Source: Pseudomonadota bacterium
GTDB lineage: Bacteria > Pseudomonadota > Alphaproteobacteria > Rhizobiales > Hyphomicrobiaceae
Assembly (NCBI GenBank): GCA_023430845.1
Contig: JAEYYJ010000269.1
Coordinates: 1-19,558 of the forward strand
Length of the DNA: 19,558 bases
Direction: 5' to 3'
The notes below the pieces were generated by a model that did not search any database, was not told the DNA's origin, and saw nothing but the letters and a program-made list of their open reading frames with translations. Below, one piece after another: positions 1-5,901 of the stretch; positions within the stretch are counted from its first letter, which is position 1, and each line of letters opens with the position of its first letter. Both the position numbers and the translations under genes were made by a program.

Positions 1-186
1 GGCGTCGACAGCGTGATGGCGCCGACGGCGCGACGCATGGAAGCCTGGACGCGTCTCGCCCGCGATCTCGACATCGCTAAGTTGGATGCGCTCACTGTCA
101 CGCGGCCGATATCAGATGCCGTGGCGCTCGCACCCGAGATCCTTGCCGGCAAGGTCCGCGGCCGGGTTGTGCTTGAAATCGAGTGA
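1..186 (+). CDS. C-terminal end of AcuI/YhdH-type acrylyl-CoA reductase (partial)
   Basis: The reading frame is open from the first base and ends in TGA at 184-186, giving the last 61 residues of a protein whose start lies outside the window. The tail begins GVDSVMAPTARRMEAWTRLA and ends EILAGKVRGRVVLEIE. This matches the C-terminus of the YhdH/AcuI branch of medium-chain dehydrogenase/reductases, where GxDSVM, the R-x-EAW-x-RLA helix and the EILAGxVRGR end are hallmarks. Members reduce acrylyl-CoA to propionyl-CoA with NADPH and act in the cytoplasm. The cofactor and substrate domains are not in view, so the exact substrate is inferred from family. It converges on the next gene with only 5 nt between the two stop codons. 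It has no evident link to the flagellar block. Confidence 0.8.
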   Translation, partial: GVDSVMAPTARRMEAWTRLARDLDIAKLDALTVTRPISDAVALAPEILAGKVRGRVVLEIE

Positions 187-191
187 GCAGC

Positions 192-1505
192 TCAGATCCA
201 GGGCATTCGGGCTGCGAACCCTGACCAGCCCTCGGATCCGAGCATGAGCTCGGCGTTGGTCACGAATAGGAGCACGCACAGGATCGCGAGCAACGCTCGC
301 TTGCCCGGGAAGCTCGAAGCCGCGAATGGCACGAGCAGAATGAGCCAGTGCACGACCGTGACCGCTGGACTGAACAGAAGCGGCTCGGTCGGATTGAAGA
401 TGAAGAAGAATACCGCCCGGACGAGCGCGTAGGCGGCGAGCGGAAGCAGGAGCTGCCCACCCGTCCCAAGGCTCGCGGCGCGAGGCAGCAGGCTCGCCGC
501 TGCGACGAGCCCCATGATGAAAAGGGCCGCAAGCGCCGGTGGTGAGGCGAGATAAGCGGAGAGCGTAGGCTCGAAGTATCCGCCAGCCTCGGCCCACTTC
601 AGCGCGTGGGGCGTCGGGGCCACGATATTGAAGAAGAACCAGTTCGCGATGAAGCCGTGAATGCTCGCCAGGCCGTAGTCGTTCTTCGCGATGTAGTAGA
701 GCAGCATATTGAAGTGTGACTGTCCTTCCAGATGCGTGCTCTCCGGAATGAGCCAGCCGTTCACGAAGATTTCGAGCACGAACCAGGCAACGAACACGAG
801 CGGCACATGCGCGCCGAGCCAGCGGGAGCGTCGCCAGTCGAGGCCGTGCCTCAGCAGCGCATCCATGACGGGAATGGCAAGCAGGAACGCGGAGACGATT
901 TCGTTCAGGCACGCAAGCGCAAGGACGACACCGAGCGCCATGACGCCAGTCAGGCTCCAGCGTTCCCGCATCCGCACATAGACGGCGATGTACAGCACCG
1001 ACAACGTCGCCGTGACGATCTTCGATTCCGGTATCGCTGAGAAATACCAGACGCCGAGCGAGGCGCCGTAGAGAACGCCTCCAAGAAGGACGTAGCCCCT
1101 CGGCAACAACGTCGTGAAAATCGACATGGCGGCCCAAACGCCAAGGGCGCCAACCGCTGCGAACAACGCCTTCAGGATGGTCGCAGGCGCGAGCCATGGC
1201 GTGAGCGGCGAGAAGATCTGCATCCACGCCAGCCCGAGCGTGGTCGTCACCGGATGAAAGCGCGCTGCCCGATGATGGACGGCCATATCCGCCAGCACGG
1301 CATAAAAGCTCGTGTCGGCGCCGAAGTGCGCCTGGGCGTGTCGCTCGGCAAGCACTATCCCTGTGAGCCAATAAACTCCGAAGGCAATGGCGGTTACTGA
1401 AGCCATCCCCGCGACCAGCAGGCTACGGCTCGCGAATTCTCCGGCGGCCGCGGCGTTCGGCACCGTCATCCGCGAGGAGAAGTCATGAGGCGCGTGATCG
1501 TTCAT
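192..1505 (-). CDS. Multi-pass inner-membrane protein, possible GT-C glycosyltransferase
   Basis: A 437-residue protein with about nine to eleven hydrophobic segments. The first follows a polar N-terminus of about 24 residues. I chose ATG 1503-1505 because AGGAAGAAAG lies just upstream; the open frame runs on to 1634, but the added residues are Arg-rich and do not look like protein. After the first membrane segment comes a loop with GADTSFYA and RFHPVTTT, then ESKIVT, LNEIVSAF and YYIAKNDYG. A polar first loop with Asp, followed by many membrane spans, is typical of GT-C fold transferases (PMT/ArnT-like), which use lipid-linked sugars at the periplasmic face. I cannot point to a diagnostic motif, so the function is tentative. 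It is divergent from the lysozyme gene and convergent with the reductase. Its place beside a flagellar locus allows, but does not show, a role in surface or flagellin glycosylation. Confidence 0.75.
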   Translation of the reverse strand: MNDHAPHDFSSRMTVPNAAAAGEFASRSLLVAGMASVTAIAFGVYWLTGIVLAERHAQAHFGADTSFYAVLADMAVHHRAARFHPVTTTLGLAWMQIFSPLTPWLAPATILKALFAAVGALGVWAAMSIFTTLLPRGYVLLGGVLYGASLGVWYFSAIPESKIVTATLSVLYIAVYVRMRERWSLTGVMALGVVLALACLNEIVSAFLLAIPVMDALLRHGLDWRRSRWLGAHVPLVFVAWFVLEIFVNGWLIPESTHLEGQSHFNMLLYYIAKNDYGLASIHGFIANWFFFNIVAPTPHALKWAEAGGYFEPTLSAYLASPPALAALFIMGLVAAASLLPRAASLGTGGQLLLPLAAYALVRAVFFFIFNPTEPLLFSPAVTVVHWLILLVPFAASSFPGKRALLAILCVLLFVTNAELMLGSEGWSGFAARMPWI

Positions 1506-1761
1506 TCTTTCTTCCTGCCGTGCCGGCCCCACGGCCCGACGAATTTTGAGAAATGTGGCATGCCGCCCGGATGGGCAATGCGACCGAGATGCCATTCGCC
1601 CAACAGCTTCCGTACGCGGAGGCACCTTGGCCATCGAAATATGAACGACGCCAAAATGGCGCCGGCTCTTCGCCTGCGCTTAATGGCTGCGTTACTCGCG
1701 GCCCGCACCACATAGTTGCAGCATCAATGCATCACGCTCGGCGCGAGGTCCACGCAAGCAA

Positions 1762-2580
1762 ATGGGTGCAATCTCGATGCGTGCGGCGCTCATTTCAGGG
1801 CGCGGTGCGTCTCGGCAGGGATTCCGATACGGCGACATGCATCACAGCTACCTAGAGGCCATCAAGTCCTTCGAGGGCTTCACACCCAAGGCTCAGTGGG
1901 ACTATGCCCAGTTCAGCAACGGGTATGGGACCAAGGCCCTCTACGCAGGTGAAGCGATCTCGCCTGAGGAGGCCGAACGCCGCTTCAAGGCCGAGATCGA
2001 GATCGCGCGCAACATCGTCGAGAAGCACGCTGCCGGTTGGGACGAAGGCACCAAAGCCGCACTGACCTCGCTGACCTTCAACGCCGGCACCCGCTGGATC
2101 TCGAGCGGTCTCGGGGAAGCCGTGCGCAATCATGACATCGAAGGCGTCAGGGAACGGTTTGCCCAGTACAACAAGGCCGGCGGCGAGGTCCTTCCCGGCC
2201 TCATGCGCCGCCGCCTCGCGGAGCTCGACTGGATCGGCAATGGCCCGGCGGCCGCTGGCGCACCTACCTCCGCGAAACCGGCCACGATCCTCGCTCAAAC
2301 GAGCCACTCGGACCTCGCGACTGCGGCGCCGACCACTGTCCAGTCTTCCGTCGCAACTCCGGCCACCGACTTCCCCCGGACCGAGCCGGCACAGCAAGCT
2401 CTGACGGCCCTCATCGATGACCGCGATCCCAAGTCAGTTCGCGACGGCACTGAAGCGCGGAGCGCGGACGCACTCTCCAGACTCGTATCGCTTATGTTCG
2501 ATCTTCAGATGCGTTCCACGCTTGCCGATCCCATGAAGCCCGGGGAGACGCGCTCCGAACGCCAGGAGCGCGCGGCCTGA
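1762..2580 (+). CDS. GH24-family lysozyme (muramidase)-like protein with C-terminal extension
   Basis: A 272-residue protein. Residues about 26-165 form a phage-type lysozyme (GH24) domain: SFEGF supplies the catalytic Glu38, Asp47 follows after eight residues as in P21/T4-type enzymes, and SNGYGT matches the conserved GYG turn. SLTFNAGTRW and PGLMRRR are also family segments. The third catalytic position, normally Thr, appears to be Ser52, one residue closer to Asp47. The family cleaves the MurNAc-GlcNAc bond of peptidoglycan. I see no signal peptide or membrane anchor. Residues about 170-215 are a Pro/Ala/Thr-rich linker, and the last 60 or so form a charged segment containing SRLVSLMFDLQMR. 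The start is uncertain: ATG 1762 has GAGG about 13 nt upstream; ATG 1777 and ATG 1837 (DMHHSYLEA) are alternatives. It lies next to a flagellar block whose FlgJ has no muramidase domain, so a role in rod penetration is an attractive inference. No phage genes surround it. Confidence 0.82.
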   Translation: MGAISMRAALISGRGASRQGFRYGDMHHSYLEAIKSFEGFTPKAQWDYAQFSNGYGTKALYAGEAISPEEAERRFKAEIEIARNIVEKHAAGWDEGTKAALTSLTFNAGTRWISSGLGEAVRNHDIEGVRERFAQYNKAGGEVLPGLMRRRLAELDWIGNGPAAAGAPTSAKPATILAQTSHSDLATAAPTTVQSSVATPATDFPRTEPAQQALTALIDDRDPKSVRDGTEARSADALSRLVSLMFDLQMRSTLADPMKPGETRSERQERAA

Positions 2581-2587
2581 GCGGCTA

Positions 2588-2617
2588 TTAACCGCCTGCT
2601 AACCATGCAGCCATAAT
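2588..2617 (+). promoter_or_regulatory. Candidate CtrA box with downstream -10 element
   Basis: TTAA at 2588-2591 and CTAAC at 2599-2603 are separated by exactly 7 nt, one mismatch from the alphaproteobacterial CtrA consensus TTAA-N7-TTAAC. CATAAT at 2612-2617 could be the -10 hexamer, so the box would overlap the -35 region, as is usual at CtrA-activated promoters. It lies between the lysozyme gene stop and the 84-residue gene. The sequence match is direct; CtrA binding is inference. Confidence 0.4.
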
Positions 2618-2624
2618 TGCCGCA

Positions 2625-2644
2625 GGCTTAGTTGTTTCTAAGCC
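2625..2644 (+). repeat. Perfect 7-bp inverted repeat (hairpin) upstream of the 84-residue gene
   Basis: GGCTTAG (2625-2631) and CTAAGCC (2638-2644) are exact reverse complements around the 6-nt loop TTGTTT. A further 10-bp palindrome, GCCGGCCGGC, follows at 2645-2654. If transcription starts 7-8 nt after the -10 at 2612-2617, the hairpin would sit at the very 5' end of the message. It could also serve as a weak terminator for the lysozyme gene or as an operator. No T-run follows, so a classic terminator is unlikely. Confidence 0.5.
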
Positions 2645-2657
2645 GCCGGCCGGCACT

Positions 2658-2912
2658 ATGGCCGGCATGATCGACGAGAAAAAATACGAGCGCATTATAC
2701 AGCGCATTTCCCAACTCGGCACCTGGCTCGAGGAGGAAGCGCCGTATGCGCTCGCTGATCAGCGCCATCTCGAGCCGCACTCACCTGAGCAGGCTTACTG
2801 GCACCTCGGCTATCATCGCGGCTTGAGCGATATGCTCTCGTTCCTCAAAGAGCATGTTGAAGACAGTGAGGACACTGCCAGTCCGTCCCACGTGGCCGAA
2901 CCGGGTGAATGA
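2658..2912 (+). CDS. Small conserved-looking hypothetical protein, 84 residues
   Basis: I do not recognise a named family. The protein starts MAGMIDEKKYERIIQRISQL, is acidic and looks helical. It has two aromatic-rich stretches, ALADQRHLEPHSPEQAYWHL and GYHRGLSDMLSFLKEH. The mix of Trp, Tyr and His in the middle and the absence of low-complexity Arg runs argue for a real protein. The disordered-looking tail is Ser/Glu-rich. ATG 2667 (MIDEKK) is an alternative start. No signal peptide or membrane segment is seen. It has its own candidate CtrA-type promoter, and its last 68 nt overlap, in antisense, the 3' end of the gene on the other strand. A role alongside motility or the cell cycle is only a guess from location and the promoter motif. 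Confidence 0.6.
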   Translation: MAGMIDEKKYERIIQRISQLGTWLEEEAPYALADQRHLEPHSPEQAYWHLGYHRGLSDMLSFLKEHVEDSEDTASPSHVAEPGE

Positions 2913-3192
2913 TCGTCGACGGCGGCCGGAACTCATGAAATAGCGCGCATTCGTGCAAGAATGCGTCGCGCGCATTCGCCAACACTGCAAACTTGAACAT
3001 CGTGCTCGAGCCGATCAGCTCACTGAGCCGCGCGCGAACGTCATAGTCGTCGCGGCCGACGCTCTGCACACGAAAGCGGCCCTCCCGATCGACGTAGCCG
3101 AGCGTGTATATCCCCGTCCGCGCCTTGGGCAGCAGGCGTTGCAGCACATCATAGGAGAGCCCGTGGGGGCCTTTCATCATCGTCGTCGTCAT
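2845..3192 (-). CDS. Small GIY-YIG-like protein with C-terminal CxxC
   Basis: A 115-residue basic protein. TGIYTLGYVD (residues 26-35) followed by QSVGRDDYDVRARL (43-56) resembles the GIY...YIG core of GIY-YIG nucleases: strand, about 15 residues, VGR, then a helix with Arg55. Then come KFAVLANARDAFLHECALFH, with Glu81 a possible metal or catalytic residue, and HPVRPRGTDWQCPHC, whose CPHC (107-110) suggests half of a metal site. The second Tyr of the canonical motif is missing, so catalysis is doubtful. Related small proteins of the form VGRSD...RL...KF...EC-x-x-H...HP...W-x-CP-x-C are, as far as I recall, scattered through bacteria without a known role. ATG 3190-3192 has AGGA upstream; Met5 and Met6 are alternative starts. 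It follows the flagellar operon on the same strand after 31 nt and could be cotranscribed. Confidence 0.68.
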   Translation of the reverse strand: MTTTMMKGPHGLSYDVLQRLLPKARTGIYTLGYVDREGRFRVQSVGRDDYDVRARLSELIGSSTMFKFAVLANARDAFLHECALFHEFRPPSTIIHPVRPRGTDWQCPHCLQHAL

Positions 3193-3223
3193 CGTTCAGT
3201 CGTCCTGTAAGCACTGCCTCGTA

Positions 3224-3682
3224 CTATTTGGCCGGCTGGCAGCGCACGGCCTCGTGGGCCAGGAAGTTCATGCTCTCGACAAACACCTGCGCAAACGTTG
3301 GGCTTCCAATACGCGCGTTCGCCTTGGTGAGGATCCGGCCGATCAGCTTGTCGACCTCGACGATCTTGAGCGCGGAGAAATCGAGATCCTCCTCCTCGTA
3401 GACCGACCTGAAGATCGCCTCGCTCGCATAGAGCGTCAGCGTGTCCTTGTCTTTCCGGATGGCACTCGCCGGCGCGGCGTACGCAAAGCGCCCGATCACG
3501 TAGCCCTGGATCTTGCCCTCACGCACGACCGGCACGGAGATCGGATCGATTTTCACGACCTCCGTCTTTTCATTCGGGTCCTCCGTCACGGCCGCCGCCC
3601 CCTGCGGAAGCTGCATGGCGGCATAGCTGCCACCGAGCGTCGCAATCACGACGACGAGACCGAGGAGGAGCATTCTCACCAT
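3224..3682 (-). CDS. Single-pass membrane protein of the flagellar operon, FliL-like topology
   Basis: A 152-residue protein with one N-terminal hydrophobic segment (about residues 3-23), an acidic linker, and a periplasmic domain containing IDPISVPVVREGKIQGYVIG (45-64), then SVYEEEDLDFSALK and a final amphipathic helix. The layout (short cytosolic end, one span, small periplasmic domain) resembles FliL, a stator-associated motor protein, but I do not see enough to call it fliL. Similar unnamed proteins close the fliR-proximal end of rhizobial flagellar operons. The start ATG lies inside the end of the preceding flgN-like gene (7-nt overlap), implying translational coupling. A role in motor or export assembly at the inner membrane is inferred from context. 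Confidence 0.8.
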   Translation of the reverse strand: MVRMLLLGLVVVIATLGGSYAAMQLPQGAAAVTEDPNEKTEVVKIDPISVPVVREGKIQGYVIGRFAYAAPASAIRKDKDTLTLYASEAIFRSVYEEEDLDFSALKIVEVDKLIGRILTKANARIGSPTFAQVFVESMNFLAHEAVRCQPAK

Positions 3683-4107
3683 GGCCGCGGTCCCTGGCGG
3701 GCAATTTCACTCGAGTACGTGCCGTCGGCCGTCGACTGCTCGATGGCGTCGCCGATGAGCGTGGAGATCTCGTAGACGGCGTCCATGTGCCGGCGCAGCA
3801 GACGCTCGTTGGCTGCAAGCTCCTGCGAGAGCCCCGCGAGCCGTCGTTTCACGGCTTCCGTCGGTATCTTGCCGTCGGCCACCTGCATGAGCTTGCCGAG
3901 TTCGAGCGCCAAATGGCTCTTACGGGCAACGAGCGCGCTGAAGTCCGCGCCTTCGGGATGAGCGATCAGTCCCTTCTCCTCCTGCACGACCTCGCTGATG
4001 AGATCGGCAAGATGGAGGATCGCCTCCATGAGGCGGGCGCTTTCGAGCGGGGCCGGCTCGGCGGCGGGCAACCGCGCTGTTCTCTGCCCCTGATTCTGCG
4101 CAAGCAT
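3676..4107 (-). CDS. flgN: FlgN-like flagellar export chaperone
   Basis: A 143-residue, mostly helical protein without a signal peptide. Residues about 25-125 form long amphipathic helices. The last contains NERLLRRHMDAVYEISTLI and is followed by DGTYSSE (128-134), a combination typical of the FlgN family (ANxxLLxxHLxAVxEI...DGTYS). FlgN is a cytoplasmic chaperone that binds the C-terminal helices of the hook-filament junction proteins FlgK and FlgL and brings them to the export machinery; both clients are encoded upstream in this operon. The start codon shares one base with the flgJ stop (TGATG), so it is likely translated by coupling. The family call rests on the C-terminal pattern and context; a general flagellar helical chaperone is the alternative. 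Confidence 0.72.
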   Translation of the reverse strand: MLAQNQGQRTARLPAAEPAPLESARLMEAILHLADLISEVVQEEKGLIAHPEGADFSALVARKSHLALELGKLMQVADGKIPTEAVKRRLAGLSQELAANERLLRRHMDAVYEISTLIGDAIEQSTADGTYSSEIARQGPRPW

Positions 4108-4604
4108 CAGCGTGCCTCTCCATTTGTCTTGGTCTGGCTGCCGGTGGCCTGCGCCGGGGCGGCCACAGCAGCGACGGTTGGTTCGTCAGGCAAAAGTTTC
4201 AATCGGCCGCTCGACGCAATCTGGTCGGCCAGTTTCTCCGCCATCATCGATTGCCAGAGCTTTCCGGCCGAGCCCGTGCCGAAAAGATGCGCATTCTCCT
4301 TAGGCAACATCGCGCCGATGAAGGCCTGCAGCGCAAAGGCCTCGAACTGCTTGCGCGCCTTGGCCGCATTCTTGACCTTGAAATCCTCGGCCCCCGCGAC
4401 CGTATCCTGGCTCGGGGCGGCGGCTTGAGCCTGCTCTGCTGCCGCCTTGCGGATGACCGTGTCGAATGGCCCGATGTCGTCCGCCCGCTTTACGGTCGTG
4501 ACGAAGCCCGCACTTTCCCCAGGCGCGCGAACGCCGGGCGTTCCGGTGTCCCCTGCGCCCACGAGACGCGCAATGCCATTGAGATCGATGCCCATTGTGC
4601 TCAC
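4107..4604 (-). CDS. flgJ: Flagellar rod-binding protein FlgJ, single-domain form
   Basis: A 165-residue protein. Residues about 80-133 (KARKQFEAFALQAFIGAMLP, LFGTGSAGKLWQSMMAEKLA, DQIASSG) are the FlgJ N-terminal rod-binding domain. FlgJ caps the growing rod in the periplasm and is exported by the flagellar machinery. The C-terminal peptidoglycan-hydrolase domain of enterobacterial FlgJ (about 300 residues in total) is absent, as is normal in alphaproteobacteria; a separate muramidase must open the cell wall. The first 75 residues are variable, and the tail is Ala/Thr-rich. The start is GTG 4602-4604 or ATG 4593-4595; neither has a strong ribosome-binding site. It follows the FliJ-like gene after a 72-nt gap in which I see no convincing signal. 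Confidence 0.88.
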   Translation of the reverse strand: MSTMGIDLNGIARLVGAGDTGTPGVRAPGESAGFVTTVKRADDIGPFDTVIRKAAAEQAQAAAPSQDTVAGAEDFKVKNAAKARKQFEAFALQAFIGAMLPKENAHLFGTGSAGKLWQSMMAEKLADQIASSGRLKLLPDEPTVAAVAAPAQATGSQTKTNGEAR

Positions 4605-4676
4605 TGACCGATAGATCGAGAGACGCTCACCCTGAGGCGGCAGCCCCCTCCTCCCTCGGATAGTGGCCCGTCGACC

Positions 4677-5078
4677 TTATTTCAGGCTTGCGAGATTGCG
4701 GCGCACGAACTGATCGATGGCATCCTCGAGTTGGCGCGCGTCCTGCTCCTGAGCGTCATCGAGAATCTCACGGTCGAGCTTGTTCGCGAGCCCCTTCATG
4801 CGCCCCCGCGCGGCAGCAACCTGCTCGATCTGCTGATCGACCTCGACACCCAGCTCACCGGCACGACGCTCGAGCTTTACCGCGCGGGCGCTTACCAGCT
4901 CCGGAAACACGCTCCCGACAAGGTTCTCATGATCGAGATAGGCCCGCGTCACGGCAGCCGCCTTCGACGCATCGTCACGCGCGCGCATGAGCTCCTGAGC
5001 AGTCTGCGCCTCCTTCTCGTAGAGATGCTCGGTCAGGCGGACCAGCCTCTTGAGGCGCGCAATCGTGCGCTTCTTCAT
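4677..5078 (-). CDS. FliJ-like coiled-coil flagellar protein
   Basis: A 133-residue, highly charged and almost wholly helical protein (MKKRTIARLKRLVRLTEHLY ... ENLVGSVFPELVSARAVKLE ... DAIDQFVRRNLASLK). Length, charge and continuous heptad-like pattern resemble FliJ, the small coiled coil that links the export ATPase FliI to FlhA, and its relatives such as YscO. I see no strict FliJ signature, so the symbol is left blank. A ribosome-binding site GGGAG lies 4 nt before the ATG. It sits between fliR (9-nt gap) and flgJ, where rhizobial flagellar operons carry an unnamed gene of similar size. A cytoplasmic role at the export gate is likely but inferred. Confidence 0.72.
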   Translation of the reverse strand: MKKRTIARLKRLVRLTEHLYEKEAQTAQELMRARDDASKAAAVTRAYLDHENLVGSVFPELVSARAVKLERRAGELGVEVDQQIEQVAAARGRMKGLANKLDREILDDAQEQDARQLEDAIDQFVRRNLASLK

Positions 5079-5088
5079 GATGCTCCCT

Positions 5089-5832
5089 TCAGAGATTCGT
5101 CAGGGTCGTATTGAAGGCATCGAAGTAGATCTGCAGCATCTCCGGCACCATGAGATAGAGAAAGAACAGCCCCCCCATGAGCAGGAACGGGATTGAGATG
5201 AAGTAGGAGGGAACTTGCGGGATGAGCTTGCCGAGAATGCCGAAGAGCACGTTGACCAGAAGGGCATAGACGATGAACGGCCCCGACACCTGCAGGCTTA
5301 TCATGAAGGACACGTTGAGCGTGGAAGCGAGCAGACGCAGGCCAAATTCGGGTTCTGCCATGGCACCGAGCGGTATACGGCCATAGGACTCGAGCACCGT
5401 CTTGATCAGGATGTGGTGGAAATCGAGCAGCAGAATGAGCAGTGTCGCCGAGAGAGCGATCAAGGTCGCGAGCGTCGGGGCCGCCTCGTCGTTATCGATG
5501 CCCGCAGCCAGTCCGGCGAGACCGATATAGTTCGAGACCGCGCTCATCATGAACTCGAGCGCCGCGATGTAGATCCGGCACACGAGCCCGATCACCGCGC
5601 CGACAATGCATTCCGCCACGACGAAGCCGAGCAGCAAGCCACCCCGCGCGAGCTTCAGCGTGCCACTGTCGAGCACGCCAGGTGCAGCAGCCAGTGCCAG
5701 CGCTAGCGCGAGATAAAGACGGACGCGCGCGGGGACGCGAGCCGTGCCGAAACCCGGCGACAACATCAGTGTCGTCCCGACCCGGCAGAGGATCAGGATG
5801 ACACCGGTGGCATACTCGTCCAATTCGAGCAT
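5089..5832 (-). CDS. fliR: Flagellar biosynthetic protein FliR (export gate)
   Basis: A 247-residue integral membrane protein with about six hydrophobic segments. It begins MLELDEYATGVILILCRVGT and contains the family segments SPGFGTARVPARVRLYLALA, EFMMSAVSNYIGLAGLAAGI and LGKLIPQVPSYFISIPF, the last matching the FliR motif with Pro-Gln before the final membrane region. Length agrees with the family (about 250). FliR, FliP and FliQ form the helical gate core through which rod, hook and filament subunits pass. It is cotranscribed with flhA and fliQ. The 69-nt gap after flhA has no clear hairpin. The ATG has only a weak ribosome-binding site (GGGA). Confidence 0.96.
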   Translation of the reverse strand: MLELDEYATGVILILCRVGTTLMLSPGFGTARVPARVRLYLALALALAAAPGVLDSGTLKLARGGLLLGFVVAECIVGAVIGLVCRIYIAALEFMMSAVSNYIGLAGLAAGIDNDEAAPTLATLIALSATLLILLLDFHHILIKTVLESYGRIPLGAMAEPEFGLRLLASTLNVSFMISLQVSGPFIVYALLVNVLFGILGKLIPQVPSYFISIPFLLMGGLFFLYLMVPEMLQIYFDAFNTTLTNL

Positions 5833-5901
5833 CTAGTGTCCCGATCCCGAAGTTCGTCACACCTCGATCCCAGCCGCGAGACGTTGCGAGTTTCTCGATC
5901 A

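Noticed and set aside
1506..1634. N-terminal extension of the membrane protein ending at 192
   Set aside because: The additional residues are basic and unlike the rest; ATG 1505 has a good ribosome-binding site.
1680..1696. TTAA followed by GTTAC as a CtrA site upstream of the lysozyme gene
   Set aside because: The second half does not match TTAAC at the 7-nt spacing.
1762..2580. Lysozyme gene as a prophage remnant
   Set aside because: No holin, spanin, integrase, tail or other phage genes lie next to it, and base composition looks like that of its neighbours.
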